DNA of 64,000 nt from Ascoidea asiatica (GCA_001600695.1 BCKQ01000001.1:982432-1046431); one strand, 5' to 3'. Shown: positions 9,491 to 21,700, counted from the first letter of the stretch. Notes: generated from the letters alone by a model not told the origin. Numbers and translations: made by a program.

Positions 9491-12400
9491 ATGTGGAATT
9501 TTAACTCAAATAATGAATCTTCCTATAATCTTAATAATAATTCATCTAATAACAATAACAATAATAATATTTTAAGTTTAAAATCAAAATTACAATCAAG
9601 AAGAGAAAAATATGCTAATTTAAAAAAAAATTTAGATAATATTGATAATACTATCAATAATAATTTATCCAATAACTTTTTATCTAATAATAATTATAAT
9701 TTAACTAATAATACCGTTAATAAAAGTATTAACAGAACTAAAAAATATAATTATAATAACTATAATTATAATAATGAGAATTATAACAATAATCATAATA
9801 ACAATAACAATTTCAATGAAATTGAAGTAGAGAATGAAAATGAGAATATACTATTAAATAATACTCCTTCAATTTCAAATTTTAATAAATATGAAAACAG
9901 GTATGAAAACAAGTATGAAAACAAATTTGATACATATAACAGGTACGATAAGTATTCTAATGGTTATATAGAAAAAGATAATGAAATTTATAAAAACAAT
10001 TTATATTCAAATAGTGAAAATACTTTAAATTATCAAAATAATGAAAATACTTTAAATTATCAAAATATAAATGGAAATAATGATTATAAATATAAAAGAA
10101 ATACAAATCTTAATATAAATCTCGATAATAACAATAATAACAATAACAACAATAACAATTTATTAAATTCAAAAAATTTATATAGATCTAATAAATTAAA
10201 TAATCCATATTTATCATCATATTCAAGAAATTTTAAAAAATATAATAATATTAATTCAGATTTGAATATTAAAAATGATGAAAATTTAAATATTAATATT
10301 CCTGGTACTTTACCTCATTTTATTAAATCTCCTTCCCTAATAAATAATACTTCATTAGCTTCAAGATATAAAAGTAGAAGTAATAATATAAGGTCAGATT
10401 CAAACTCAAACCTAAATTCAAATTCAAATTTAAATTTAAATTCAAAACCTAACTCTTCTGGTGGTATATTATCTACCATTGCTTCAACTGTTTCAAATAT
10501 TTTCTCACATCCAAAAAATGATAATGATTATAAAATTTCAAAACCAAATAATAATAATAATAATACAACTTCTCTTTATTATAAAAGAAAAAGAGATTCA
10601 AGAATAAAAAGATTGAATAAGTTACAAAATAAAAAAAATTTATTATTAAATAATTTAAATGATATTAATGATTTAACAAATATAAATAATTTAAATAATA
10701 TATCTAAACAGATTATAACTCCAATATCTCCATTATCCTTAAACTCAAAAAATATTCATCAAACTAATACCAATAATAATAATGAAATAAATAATGATAT
10801 TACGAGAAATAATGATTCAAATCTTGATAAATCTAATCATAACTTTTTATCTGGCTTATTTTCAAGTTTTTATAGTAAGAAATCTTCTCCTGAAAAAATA
10901 AATCCAACTAAAAAACTTAATAAATCACCAAAAGACTATCACGACTCAAAAGAATCTACATACAAATCCAAAAATGAAAATAAAAACAATGTTAAGAATA
11001 TTGAAAAATTGGATGATTTTTCTAATCATTCATCAAATAATAATTTCGAAACTAATCTCATAATACCTAACGAAATAGACTCTCAGAAACAAACTTATAA
11101 TTATATTCAAACTCAAAATCGAGATCAAACTGATTATTATCCAAAAGAATATATTTCAAAAGTTTCAAGTAACTTTTCGGAAAATGAGAAAAGTATACAA
11201 ATCAAAAACAGTATACCCAAGAATAATAATATCCTTAATGACAATTATAATTTTAATAATGATTATGAATCTCAGAATGAATTGGAAAATAATTCAGAAA
11301 ATTATCTGAAGAATAATTTGGAAAATCCGAAAAAAATTGATAAAGGTAAAAATACCCATAAAAAGAAAAAAATTGAAAAAATTAAAAAAATCAAAAAACC
11401 TGAAAAAGAAAGAAAAACTGAAAAAATTAAAAAACATAAAAGCTCAAAGAAACACAAAAAATCAAAAGAAAAACAAGAGTCTAAAAAAGAAAGTGATTTG
11501 TCAAACTCTAGTATACAATATACAAATCTGGATACTAATCAAGATACCAGTCAAGATTTTTTTTTAAATCAACTTTTATTAAGAAAGAAAGAAAAAGAAT
11601 TACAAGCCAAAGAAGAAGAAATTTTGTCTTTAAGAAAAAAAGAAGAACAAGCAAGATTGAAAGATCAGGAAATCTCATGTTTAAGTATTAAGGTGAAGGA
11701 GTTGGAAGAATTGATTCAAAATTCTATTATTCTGACTTCTAAAAAAAACAATGAAAGATTACGTAGTCCTATGAATTCAGAAATTGAAAATATTGTAAAC
11801 TTTCCACTAAATTCCTCAAAAAAAACTACTCAGCTTAATCAAGAGGATCCCAAAAAAAAAAAAGAAAAAATAAAGTTAATAAAAGGTTCAAAAAATTCCA
11901 AAATTTCTAAAAGTTCAAAATCTTCAAAAATATCTCGAGACTTAAGAAGCATAGGTAATATAAATGATTTAGGGGTTGAAGAATTAAAAAACATAAAAAT
12001 CAATAAAACCAGTAAATCTGGAAAATCTAGTAAATCGGACAAATTGGAGAAAAAAACAAAAAAACTAAAAGCAAATGAAATACCTATATTAAAGCCTAGA
12101 ACGCAGTCATCAAATCTGAAGTTTAATTTTATTTCTAATTCCAATCCTGATAATAAAGACAAAGCTTATAAGTATAACTCCATTGTTACGACTAATAATT
12201 TTTTGTCACCTGAATCTCATGAAAAGGAGAAAGAAATCAAGTATGTATTAGAAGAAAAACCCTATGAATTTCCAAAAGCAATAAAAGAAAAATATAAGAT
12301 TATAGCGAATAGTATCTATAAAAAAGAACAAGAAAGATCGAGTATAATAGAAAATGAGAGTGTTCTTACTAATAATTTTAATAGTTCTAATAATTATGAT

Positions 12401-12757
12401 TCCAATAATCTTCAAAATCCCAAGAATAAACTAAATAATTTCAATAATAATAATTTTAAAAAGCATAGTGATGATCTAGATGATAATGTGAATATGGATA
12501 AAACATTTGTGACATTAGATAACATAGTTTTACCAGATTTAAGGCCTAAATCAAATAGTATTTTGGAAAATACAGTAGATAATGCTAATTTGGAAAAGAG
12601 AAATGATAATATGAATACACTAAAAGAAGATGAAAATGATAGTAATGATGAATTCGACAATACCGAATATCAGGGCAATTTGAATATTCATGAAAAGTCA
12701 CTAATTGGATTATCACCAATTAAAGTAACATTTGATTATGAAGAAGCGGATGCTTGA
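9491..12757 (+). CDS. Asn-rich coiled-coil protein of unknown function
   Basis: I do not recognise this 1088-aa protein. The first in-frame ATG is at 9491; the frame is open slightly further upstream but only from a TTG. The N-terminal third is dominated by Asn, with Tyr/Asn/Lys repeats. A short amphipathic-looking stretch, GGILSTIASTVSNIFS, lies near residues 323-340. A Lys-rich segment (about 610-670) precedes a charged heptad-like coiled coil at about residues 694-743 (ELQAKEEEILSLRKKEE), then a second Lys/Ser-rich part and a more ordered C-terminus ending in an SPIKVTF-type motif and TGA. The combination of an amphipathic helix and coiled coil recalls spindle-pole or nuclear-pore proteins such as Nbp1 or Nup60, but this is only a resemblance. 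Confidence 0.7.
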   Translation: MWNFNSNNESSYNLNNNSSNNNNNNNILSLKSKLQSRREKYANLKKNLDNIDNTINNNLSNNFLSNNNYNLTNNTVNKSINRTKKYNYNNYNYNNENYNNNHNNNNNFNEIEVENENENILLNNTPSISNFNKYENRYENKYENKFDTYNRYDKYSNGYIEKDNEIYKNNLYSNSENTLNYQNNENTLNYQNINGNNDYKYKRNTNLNINLDNNNNNNNNNNNLLNSKNLYRSNKLNNPYLSSYSRNFKKYNNINSDLNIKNDENLNINIPGTLPHFIKSPSLINNTSLASRYKSRSNNIRSDSNSNLNSNSNLNLNSKPNSSGGILSTIASTVSNIFSHPKNDNDYKISKPNNNNNNTTSLYYKRKRDSRIKRLNKLQNKKNLLLNNLNDINDLTNINNLNNISKQIITPISPLSLNSKNIHQTNTNNNNEINNDITRNNDSNLDKSNHNFLSGLFSSFYSKKSSPEKINPTKKLNKSPKDYHDSKESTYKSKNENKNNVKNIEKLDDFSNHSSNNNFETNLIIPNEIDSQKQTYNYIQTQNRDQTDYYPKEYISKVSSNFSENEKSIQIKNSIPKNNNILNDNYNFNNDYESQNELENNSENYLKNNLENPKKIDKGKNTHKKKKIEKIKKIKKPEKERKTEKIKKHKSSKKHKKSKEKQESKKESDLSNSSIQYTNLDTNQDTSQDFFLNQLLLRKKEKELQAKEEEILSLRKKEEQARLKDQEISCLSIKVKELEELIQNSIILTSKKNNERLRSPMNSEIENIVNFPLNSSKKTTQLNQEDPKKKKEKIKLIKGSKNSKISKSSKSSKISRDLRSIGNINDLGVEELKNIKINKTSKSGKSSKSDKLEKKTKKLKANEIPILKPRTQSSNLKFNFISNSNPDNKDKAYKYNSIVTTNNFLSPESHEKEKEIKYVLEEKPYEFPKAIKEKYKIIANSIYKKEQERSSIIENESVLTNNFNSSNNYDSNNLQNPKNKLNNFNNNNFKKHSDDLDDNVNMDKTFVTLDNIVLPDLRPKSNSILENTVDNANLEKRNDNMNTLKEDENDSNDEFDNTEYQGNLNIHEKSLIGLSPIKVTFDYEEADA

Positions 12758-13755
12758 TTGAATTCTGGAACAATCACTTGAAAAGAATAGATCATTTTTA
12801 GGTGGATTTTTTAGTAAATCATTGTTCCTAAGAGCTAAAATATTTAGTTTACTTTAAAACTTCAAGTCTTATCACAAAAGCTTGACTTCTGAAATATATT
12901 CTCTGGAAAATTTCAAAGATTATCCTACCAACTCTTATCTATTGTTACTTTCTGTTGGTTATCTTCTTTATATCTTGTCTTATATCTTGTTGTAATGAAT
13001 GCTTTTTTATGTTTTTTTTTGTAAAAATATCAATTTTTGATTCTATTTTTAAAGGCAGCACAAAACCAGCGCAGACCCAACGCAGAAGCCATGCGGAACC
13101 AATGCAATACCCGACACTGCCTGGGTGAAATGCGCGGGTTCGGAGGCTGAAAGAGGCTTGTGCTCAAATTTGCGCGCGAAACCAAAACATTTCTGTTTTT
13201 AGCATACGCAGAAAAAAAGAAATCAAAACACGAAAACACAAAAAAAAGGCCAGAAACAAAAAATAAAAAAGTAACCGAATAAAAGTTATTTGAATCAAAG
13301 AGAAGAAAATAAATGAAATAAAATATATTCTAACTTATCTTAACTGGTTTTAGATACACTAAAATATATATCAATCGCTATTCTTTATATCTTTATCGTT
13401 ATTGAGGCAATCGCAAGTGTTTGTTCCAGTTGAGAGTCGCTACATTAGAACCCATATATAGAAATTTGCCTAACATTTCAATTCTCAAAGAAGCAATTTC
13501 CATCTGCATTTGCCAGAAACATAAACACCAATATCTCTCTTAAGATTTCTCTATTTATTAGCTATTGAAAAGCTCAAATACTGCGAATCAAAGAGTATAT
13601 GTATATGTATAGGTAGTTATATCAATATATATATGGTTCTGGAGGTATAAAAGTTTTTTCTCAAGGTACAGTCAGTAAATGGTCACATTTCTTCCATTAT
13701 ATTGAAGTCAATACAATTATAACCCAATCAACTTTGTTTTCAACTTGACTTAAAG
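12758..13755. other. Intergenic region with a GC-rich block
   Basis: No gene supported. A block at about 13050-13200 is clearly GC-richer than its surroundings (CCAGCGCAGACCC, AATGCGCGGGTTCGG) and is likely the distal promoter of the following wall-protein gene. TA-rich tracts at about 13595-13640 could hold a TATA element. I checked for an upstream signal-peptide exon for the next gene and found no convincing one. Confidence 0.4.
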
Positions 13756-14292
13756 ATGTTTTCAATAAGCCCAATAAATGCTGAAACAACAAGTACTTCT
13801 AATATCATCACAAATGCAGCTTATACAACAGATTTGGTAGTTGAAACACAACAAACAACAAAAGTTAATATTATAACAAAAATAATATCTTCAACTTCAA
13901 CTAGAAAACCCTCAAGTACTATTCGTACAGTTGTTGTAACTAACTCATTAACTTCAACTGTAGCTGTGACTGTAACTGGTAATCCTTCAAGTATAAGTAA
14001 TCCTAGTAGCTTATCAATAAGTATACTTTCTGGTAGTAATCGTAATATAAATGATGATGATAATAGTGATAGTACAACAATAACTAAATCAACAAAATCA
14101 ACAGATACTTCCAATTCTCACTCAAGTGCGTCTGAAAATATGGCTAATAGTAATAAAATAATTAATATTTTTGGAACAAATAATTTTAATAATTTCAATA
14201 ATAATAACCATGATAATACCAATTTTAATTTTTTTAAAGCAAAAATCGGAGTTTTATTTTTAAGTATATTTGCAACAGCTCTAGTTTTGTAA
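13756..14292 (+). CDS. Ser/Thr-rich GPI-type cell-surface protein
   Basis: A 178-aa protein very rich in Ser, Thr and Asn, as in mannosylated fungal wall proteins. It ends in a hydrophobic tail (IGVLFLSIFATALVL) with no polar residue after it, typical of a GPI-attachment signal, preceded by a polar Asn-rich spacer. The N-terminus (MFSISPINAETTST) is short and only weakly hydrophobic, not a clear signal peptide. The frame is open slightly upstream to a stop at 13720 but offers no earlier ATG. Either the start lies in an unseen upstream exon, the leader is atypical, or this is not secreted. Function unknown; wall-protein assignment is inference from composition and tail. Confidence 0.6.
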   Translation: MFSISPINAETTSTSNIITNAAYTTDLVVETQQTTKVNIITKIISSTSTRKPSSTIRTVVVTNSLTSTVAVTVTGNPSSISNPSSLSISILSGSNRNINDDDNSDSTTITKSTKSTDTSNSHSSASENMANSNKIINIFGTNNFNNFNNNNHDNTNFNFFKAKIGVLFLSIFATALVL

Positions 14293-14756
14293 AATATCTT
14301 TTTTGATATCAATCATTTGCTTATTCACTTATAGATTTATAAAATTATCAATCCTTTCATTAATTTTCTTCATTTCCTTTTTCAATATCAATGAATAAGT
14401 AAATTAATGACTTTTTTATTTTCTTCTTTTATCTTATTTACATTTTATACATTTTTGCTCAGTTTTATTTGGAATATAAATAAATAAATAAAAAACAGTT
14501 ATATTAGACTTTCAGGATAAAATTATATTGATGGTATTTGCTTTGAATTTTGTGTTTTTTATGAAAAGGTTCCTTCTGGACTCTAGCTTATGTTTCTTTT
14601 CCTTTCTTTTCTTTTTTTTTTATTTGTTCTTCTGTTTATGTTTTTTTTTTTTTGTATTGACAATTATTTCAATTTATGTAACTTTAATTTTTTTATATAT
14701 TAATAAATGGTTATTGGTATTTAATTTCATTTTATTTCTCAGTAAATGAATAAATA
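14293..14756. other. Convergent intergenic region
   Basis: This is the 3' region of two converging genes. It consists of T-rich tracts (about 14600-14660) with no credible gene; the hydrophobic short frame here comes from poly-T. Confidence 0.5.
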
Positions 14757-15452
14757 TTAATCTTTCTTAGTTGAAGTATTTTCTTTGACTTTTCTTTCAA
14801 ATCCAAATATTGATAACTTATCTGGTTGATTATAAAATAAAACTTCTCTTGATTTCTGATAGATAATCTCTAAATGTTTTAAACCTGGTAATAAATCTTC
14901 AAATAGAACGATTAGTTCATATTCTTTATTATTTTTGTTATTACTATTATTATTATCATTTTTAACAACAACAAGTAAGTAAAAAATAACTTCTAAGCCT
15001 TTGAAAGCTTCATTTATAACAATATCTTGAATTTTGTCAATTGGTATAAATCTTTCAATTTTTGAATTTGGTAAAAAAAATAAATAATTTCCTTTAATTG
15101 AAGTTATTTGAATCCCAATATCTTTTAAAATTATTAATGAATCTTCTAAATCAGTTTGAAATATAAATTTGGAATAAAATAAATTATATATAAATAAAAT
15201 AGTAATAATTAATAAAACTTTCTTAAAATTTTTAATTGAATATAAATTGAATTCATTAAACCAAAAAACATAAAAATATTCACTTTTAATAAAATAACTG
15301 ATTAAAATGATTGATATTACAAAACTTATAGCTTTTATGATAATTGGAGTTTCAACTTCTTTCACCACCAGAAATTTTATTATTGAAGTTTCCCTTTTTG
15401 ATTCATTTATATCTGGATCAATGATTAATTTATAACTATTTCTTCCTCCCAT
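14757..15452 (-). CDS. GPI15: GPI-GlcNAc transferase subunit Gpi15 (PIG-H)
   Basis: A subunit of the ER GPI-N-acetylglucosaminyltransferase, which makes GlcNAc-PI on the cytosolic face, the first step of GPI-anchor synthesis. The 231-aa length matches yeast Gpi15. Two hydrophobic segments lie at about residues 37-60 and 78-98. They are followed by the PIG-H domain: EDSLIILKDIGIQI, then FIPIDKIQDIVINEAF, then a beta-rich YLLVVVK strand. An Asn-rich insert (about residues 170-180) interrupts the domain, as is common in this genome. The C-terminal LLPGLKHLEIIYQKSR helix is also family-like. Identification rests on domain pattern; no closer alternative is known to me. Confidence 0.85.
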   Translation of the reverse strand: MGGRNSYKLIIDPDINESKRETSIIKFLVVKEVETPIIIKAISFVISIILISYFIKSEYFYVFWFNEFNLYSIKNFKKVLLIITILFIYNLFYSKFIFQTDLEDSLIILKDIGIQITSIKGNYLFFLPNSKIERFIPIDKIQDIVINEAFKGLEVIFYLLVVVKNDNNNSNNKNNKEYELIVLFEDLLPGLKHLEIIYQKSREVLFYNQPDKLSIFGFERKVKENTSTKKD

Positions 15453-15921
15453 CTTTTGGAGTTGAGTTGAATAATTTAGATGATTGTTTTTTGTTTAGAA
15501 TATAAAAAAGATTTGATTCAAAATATGATAAGTTGCTTATCAATTTATTTAAACTTTTACATGAAACATTCTTTAACGCTGGGTAAAAAAAAAAGTATTG
15601 GTGACTCTAGCGGTATCAAGAAAAATATATCAGAATATATTAAAAAATAATCGAATCTTTTAAAGATGAAATTGATCTACAAATTAAAATAAAATATTAA
15701 ACAATAGTCAAATGCATAATTTAATTGAAAAACAATCTAGTTCTATGTCTAAAGAGCCTGTATAAAATAAATTAACAAAATAGAATATGATATTAAAAAA
15801 CGTTATTACTTTACAGAATGTGTATGACAAAAAAAATAAAATTAAAACCCCAAATTATATTATAATTAGCCTTCTTTATTTTATGAATAAATTTAATTTA
15901 TAATTCTTAAATTTAAATAAT
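15453..15921. other. Intergenic region between GPI15 and SSA
   Basis: The GPI15 promoter and the 3' end of the Hsp70 gene. It is AT-rich and contains no recognisable gene or RNA. Confidence 0.5.
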
Positions 15922-17910
15922 CTAATCAACTTCTTCAACAGTTGGGCCTTCAGAGTGAGCAGCACCTGCACCTGGGGCAGCACCTGCACCTGGGAATCCA
16001 CCTGGGAAACCTCCGGCACCTGGCATACCACCAGCACCAGGCATTCCAGCGCCAGGCATTCCACCTTCAGCACCACCAGCTTGGTAAAATTTCATCATAA
16101 TTGGATTAGAAACAGCTTCTAATTCTTTTTGTTTATCAGCAAATTCTTCAGTAGTTGCAGTAGTGTTATTATCTAACCATTCAATAGATTCATTAAGAGC
16201 TTTTGATAAAGCTTGTCTATCAGCTTCATCAACTTTTTCTTCAAAATTCTTTTCAGCAATTGTATTTTTTAATGAATAAGTATAAGATTCTAAACCATTT
16301 TTAGCGGCAATTCTAGCAGCTTCTTTATCATCTTCTTCTTTGAATTTTTCAGCTTCAGAAACCATTCTTTCAATATCTTCTTTTGATAATCTACCTTTAT
16401 CATTAGTAATAGTAATTTTTTGAGTTTTACCAGTACCTTTTTCTAAAGCAGAAACATTTAAGATACCATTAGCATCAATATCAAAAGTAACTTCAATTTG
16501 AGGAACACCTCTTGGAGCTGGAGGAATACCAGATAATTCGAATTTACCTAATATATTATTATCCTTTGTTCTTGCTCTTTCACCTTCAAATACTTGAATT
16601 AAAACACCAGGTTGATTATCAGCATAAGTCGAGAAAGTTTCAGATTTTTTAGCTGGAATTGTAGAATTTCTTGGAATTAATTTAGTCATTACACCACCTG
16701 CAGTTTCAATACCTAAAGATAATGGAGCAACATCTAATAATAATAAATCTTGAGTTTTAGAAGAAGTATCACCAGATAAAATAGCAGCTTGAACAGCAGC
16801 ACCATATGCAACAGCTTCATCAGGATTAATTGATCTATTTGGTTCTTTACCATTAAAATAATCAGAAACTAATTTTTGAACTTTTGGAATTCTAGTTGAA
16901 CCACCAACTAAAACAATTTCATGAACTTGAGATTTATCAATTTTAGCATCTCTTAAAACTTTTTCAACAGGATCAATGGTTGATCTAAATAAATCACCAC
17001 ATAATTCTTCGAATCTAGCTCTGGTAATTGAAGTATAGAAATCAATACCTTCATATAAAGAATCAATTTCAATAGAAGTTTGAGCAGAAGAAGATAAAGT
17101 TCTTTTAGCTCTTTCACAAGCAGTTCTTAATCTTCTAAGAGCTCTTTGATTTGAAGAAATATCTTGTCTATTTTTACGTTTAAATTCAGTAATAAAATGA
17201 TTTACTAATCTATTATCAAAATCTTCACCACCTAAATGAGTATCACCAGCAGTAGCTTTAACTTCAAAAATACCATCTTCAATAGATAATAAAGAAACAT
17301 CAAAAGTTCCTCCACCTAAATCGAAAATTAAAACATTTTTTTCACCTTCAGATTTTTTATCTAAACCATAAGCAATTGCAGCAGCAGTTGGTTCATTAAT
17401 AATTCTTAAAACATTAATACCGGAAATTAAACCAGCATCTTTTGTTGCTTGTCTTTGAGAATCATTGAAATAAGCTGGAACAGTAATAACAGCATCATTA
17501 ACTTTACAACCAAGGAAACTTTCTGCAGTTTCTTTCATTTTAGTTAAAACCATTGAAGAAATTTCTTCTGGAGAGAAAACTTTAGTTTCACCTTTAAATT
17601 CAACTTGAATATGTGGTTTACCAACTTTATCGACAACTTTGAATGGGAAATGTTTCATATCACCTTGAACTTCAGCATCAGTGAATTTTCTACCAATAAG
17701 ACGTTTTGCATCGAAAACAGTATTAGCTGGATTCATAGCAGCTTGATTTTTAGCAGAATCACCAATTAATCTTTCAGTGTCAGTAAAGGCAACGAAAGAT
17801 GGAGTAGTTCTATTACCTTGATCATTGGCAATAATTTCAACTCTATCATTAGCAAAATGTGCTACACATGAGTAGGTAGTACCTAAATCAATACCAACAG
17901 CTTTACTCAT
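15922..17910 (-). CDS. SSA1: Cytosolic Hsp70 chaperone, Ssa family
   Basis: An ATP-dependent cytosolic/nuclear chaperone that folds nascent and stress-damaged proteins with Hsp40 and nucleotide-exchange partners. The 662-aa protein starts [17 protein letters not shown] (phosphate-binding loop), carries [10 protein letters not shown] and the [13 protein letters not shown] motif, has the substrate-binding domain after about residue 390, and ends in the EEVD motif that binds TPR co-chaperones. The C-terminal GGMPGAG-type repeats make it slightly longer than usual. Codons are strongly biased: no CTG was found in frame. Two 10-bp-periodic arrays resembling step-type heat-shock elements lie 300-500 bp upstream (18209-18261 and 18366-18408). 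The Ssa subfamily is certain; the exact paralogue number is not. Confidence 0.97.
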   Translation of the reverse strand: MSKAVGIDLGTTYSCVAHFANDRVEIIANDQGNRTTPSFVAFTDTERLIGDSAKNQAAMNPANTVFDAKRLIGRKFTDAEVQGDMKHFPFKVVDKVGKPHIQVEFKGETKVFSPEEISSMVLTKMKETAESFLGCKVNDAVITVPAYFNDSQRQATKDAGLISGINVLRIINEPTAAAIAYGLDKKSEGEKNVLIFDLGGGTFDVSLLSIEDGIFEVKATAGDTHLGGEDFDNRLVNHFITEFKRKNRQDISSNQRALRRLRTACERAKRTLSSSAQTSIEIDSLYEGIDFYTSITRARFEELCGDLFRSTIDPVEKVLRDAKIDKSQVHEIVLVGGSTRIPKVQKLVSDYFNGKEPNRSINPDEAVAYGAAVQAAILSGDTSSKTQDLLLLDVAPLSLGIETAGGVMTKLIPRNSTIPAKKSETFSTYADNQPGVLIQVFEGERARTKDNNILGKFELSGIPPAPRGVPQIEVTFDIDANGILNVSALEKGTGKTQKITITNDKGRLSKEDIERMVSEAEKFKEEDDKEAARIAAKNGLESYTYSLKNTIAEKNFEEKVDEADRQALSKALNESIEWLDNNTTATTEEFADKQKELEAVSNPIMMKFYQAGGAEGGMPGAGMPGAGGMPGAGGFPGGFPGAGAAPGAGAAHSEGPTVEEVD

Positions 17911-18208
17911 TATTAAAATATATTATTATTTTTATGATTATTATAATATAAGATTTATTTTTTTAAATTGAATGCAGTTAATAAACTAAGAAAAGTAATC
18001 AAAAGAGACAAATAAAACAATTGAATGATTAAAATAAAATAAAATAGAATAAAATTAAAAGAAACTGAAAAGAACTTCAAATATAAACCTCAGAACCAGG
18101 ACTCTATAAACATTTTAAATGTTTTTTTTAAAAATCAATCTCAATTCAGCTGCGAGTGAAAAAAGCAGTAAAAGAGTGAATTTCCATCTGGCGGCGAACC
18201 TTAAATTC

Positions 18209-18261
18209 TTCCATAGTCTTCCATCGTCTTCCATGGTTTTTCATCCTCTTCAATCGTTTTC
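18209..18261. promoter_or_regulatory. Step-type heat-shock element array (TTC every 10 bp)
   Basis: A degenerate 10-base unit, GTCTTCCATC, is repeated. TTC falls at 18209, 18219, 18229, 18240 (one base off), 18249 and 18259. Step-type HSEs bound by yeast Hsf1 consist of nTTCn units separated by 5 bp, that is a 10-bp period. The position about 300 bp upstream of an Hsp70 gene fits. Confidence 0.65.
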
Positions 18262-18365
18262 CAAACTCCACCGCGGCCTCTTTGAAACTGCTTGAAAACA
18301 GCAGGAAAACAGCAGGAAAACAGAAAAAAAACAGCAGGAAATGGAGCTGGAAATAGAACTCGAAA

Positions 18366-18408
18366 GAACAAAAAAGAACAAAAAAGAACAAAAAAGAACG
18401 AAAAAGAA
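18366..18408. promoter_or_regulatory. Step-type heat-shock element array (GAA every 10 bp)
   Basis: Tandem units of GAACAAAAAA place GAA exactly at 18366, 18376, 18386, 18396 and 18406. The orientation is opposite to the array at 18209-18261. It fits a step-type HSE, although it is also a simple tandem repeat. Confidence 0.6.
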
Positions 18409-18732
18409 TAAAACATCAAAAATTGTTACGTTTTGCGTCTCTCACGAGTGCAGCGCCACGTAACTTCACGTCAACGTAAAAAGGCCAATTGTATTTATCC
18501 GAGGGGTAATTTCCGGATAGTTACATTCAAAAAGGGTAAAATATTGAAACCATTCAAGGTATAAAAAACCGGATTTGATAAAAAGCTGCTATTACCGTAT
18601 TAGGAAACATATATTTCAAAAAAAGAATTTTTAAAGGTTTATACCTTTTTTTTTATATGAAAAATTGATTATTTTATAGAAATTATCTATTAAATGAAGA
18701 CTCAGTTTCACAAATCAATTGATAGTATTGTT

Positions 18733-21700
18733 TTACTTCTTGAGTTTGTTTATATAAGTATTAATTACTTCCACTATTCCTGCATTTCGTTCACCTCCAT
18801 TTTTACTATAAATTCCATAAATTTCTTTAAGTTTACTTATATCTTTATGCTTTACAGCTTCTTCACAATAATTTTTATAATCTCCACATCTTAGATAATA
18901 ATCAAATTTCTCATCATATGCAAATTCATTTGTACCACTTTTTTTCAAAAAAATTGAGGCCATCAGTTTATTATTATATTTTAAACATTCATTAATTATT
19001 GCTTTATATCCAATTGCAATTTTTCCCGATGCACTTGAAACATTATTCACAAAAGTTAATAATTCATTAAATTTATTCATTGATGTTAATGTTTTTAAAA
19101 CTACCCATTGAAATCTTAAATCTGAAATTTTAAATTCTTTTAAAATTTTATTAATTTTATTTGTAATTGATGTTGATCCTGTACTTGACCAATTATTAAT
19201 TTTAATTAGTTCAATTATTGTTTCAATTATTGATTTATGATGAAATTTTAAATTACTATAAATTGGTATTAAATCTTTACTTAATTGTTCTTGAATAGTA
19301 ATTAATTTAATCTCTTCATTTAAATATTTTAAATCATCTTGATAATTTTTATTATTTTTAAATTCTTGATATGATTTTATACTTTTTTTTAAACTTATTT
19401 TTTGTTCATTTAATTTATTTAATTCTTCTGTTACATTTATTGAATTTGATGAATTAACATTTAAATTATTATCATTTATATTGGAAACATTAGTATTAAC
19501 AATATTACTACCAATTGTTTTACCATGATTTATATTTAAATTATTTTCAATTAAATCTTTTTTTTCATCTTTTAAACTTTCTGTAATTTGAAAATTTGCA
19601 ATTTCTAATCTATCATCAAAACTAAAATAAAATTTTTTTAATAAAATTATTGAATCATTAAAATTTAAATTTGCAAAATTATTTTCTCTTAATAATTTTT
19701 CTAAAAAATTTTTTGAAATTTTTCTATTATTTAAAATTTTAAAAAATTCTCCAATATTACTATTTGAAACAAGAAATTTATAATATAAAATTAAAAGTAC
19801 ATATAAAATTAATTGATAATTTAAACTTTCTTCAGCTTTAATTAAAGCTAATTCATCTTCTTCCATATTTAATAACAATGGTATTTTTTTACTTGAAACT
19901 GGTTCAAAATTTAATAACATTATTGATAATTTTAATCTACCTTCTTGATATGCAATTTGAGAAATTTTCTCAAAAGAAATATTTTCAATAATTTTTAATT
20001 TATTTATAATAATTTTTAATAAAGTTTGATCATCTAAATTATCACTATATTTAATTTTTAAACATGCCCAGTTTATATAAATTAAATCATTTGGTAAATT
20101 TAATTTTTCAGAAATTTTTAATGAAAGATAAAATTTATTTCTTTTAATTAATAAATTATTAATTAAATTATCTTGAAATGAAATTCCATTATTTGAAATA
20201 TATTGAAATTGTTTAAAAGTTAAAAACATTCCAATTGAATGAGATCTAATTTGATTTAAAATTTTTAAATTTAATATAGTTTCTGATAAAAAATCAGAGT
20301 TATAAAATTCTAAAAATGATTTACCAAAACTTGCAGATTTTAATAATTTTTTTTGCCAAAATGGATCAAATTCTTCTGTTGAAGCCTTTATACAATTATT
20401 TATTGCTTCAGTTAGATTATTTTTAATTAATGATAAATTTTCTAAAGAATTTGAATTATCTATAGAATCTAATAATATAGAACTAGAAGAAGTTGAACCA
20501 ATTTTAAAAATGTCAACAGTTAAATCAGAAACTCTTGATAAAAATTCTAATTTATTATCGGATAAAATTCTAATACCATCAATTTCAGTATATAAAAAAA
20601 CTGGATTATCATAATAAAAATTTATTGAAGAAGTACCTGGACCAATTAATTTAATTTGATCACTAAATGATAAAACTATAGCATCATTACCACACCATTC
20701 TAATTGTAAAGGTTTTTCATTAATTGAATCAAGATTTAAATCATAATCACTTAATTTTCTTTGAAAATCAGAAGATATTATATAAAGTTTATTTAAATTT
20801 GAAGAATATAAAGATAAAAAATCACCATTTGGAGATATTGAGATGAAATTAAATGGACCTTCATTCAAGAATTTATCTTGAATTAATAAATCATCAATTG
20901 TATATATGGTTTCATCTTTTGAAATTAAAACTTCAATATTTTTACTTAAACTAAAAGCAGGAGGTATAATATTCCAAGAATTTATTTGAAAATAATAATC
21001 AGAAGACATTTGTTGAAAATTAGAGATGTAGTTTGAATTTGAATTAGAATTAGAATTTGACTGAAAAGAATTATCATCATCGTCGTTGTTTGTATTATTA
21101 TTTGCATCGAGATTAGTAGAAGTAATATTATTGTTATTGATATTATTTTCTTCATTTGAGGTTAAAATACTTTGAGTATCCGAAGAAGAATTGGGATTAA
21201 TTTTATTATTATTAATTGTTTGTTGTTTAGATTTACTTTTATCAGGATTATTAATATTTTCATTGATATTTTGAAAAGTTGCTAATAATCTTGGATATGG
21301 ATTTTTAAAATCATTAACATGAATAAAAGTATTATTATTTAATTTAGCTACAAATCCAGTATTATAAAATTTTACATCATTTACACCAATTTTATCTGAA
21401 TTAAAACCAAGAGTGAATTCATTAAAATTTCCATTAAAATCATAATAATTTCTAAAATTACCATTTTCTAAAATTATAATTAAATCTTCATTAATATTAA
21501 AGTTAAAATTAATTATTTTACCATTTAATTTTTCATTCCAATTTATATTAAATAATCTTGAACCTGAACCTGAGAATAATTGAATAAATTTAGAATTATT
21601 ATTATTATTATTTATATTTAAAGAGTTATTTTTAAAAGGTTGAGAAGCTAATTGATTTAATTGATTTAAGTTATTATTATTACTACTTGTGATGTTATTA

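Larger units (their letters stand above)
17911..18732 (-). promoter_or_regulatory. SSA promoter region
   Basis: The whole interval is upstream of SSA and downstream of VPS16, so its promoter signals should serve SSA. It holds two GAA/TTC arrays and a GAA-rich middle part (GAA at 18284, 18294, 18305, 18316, 18338, 18350). TATA-like sequence is present on the minus strand at about 18082-18120. GC content rises at about 18180-18280. Confidence 0.6.

Noticed and set aside
14528-14749. Short hydrophobic plus-strand protein
   Set aside because: Its Phe/Leu runs come from poly-T sequence in a convergent 3' region.
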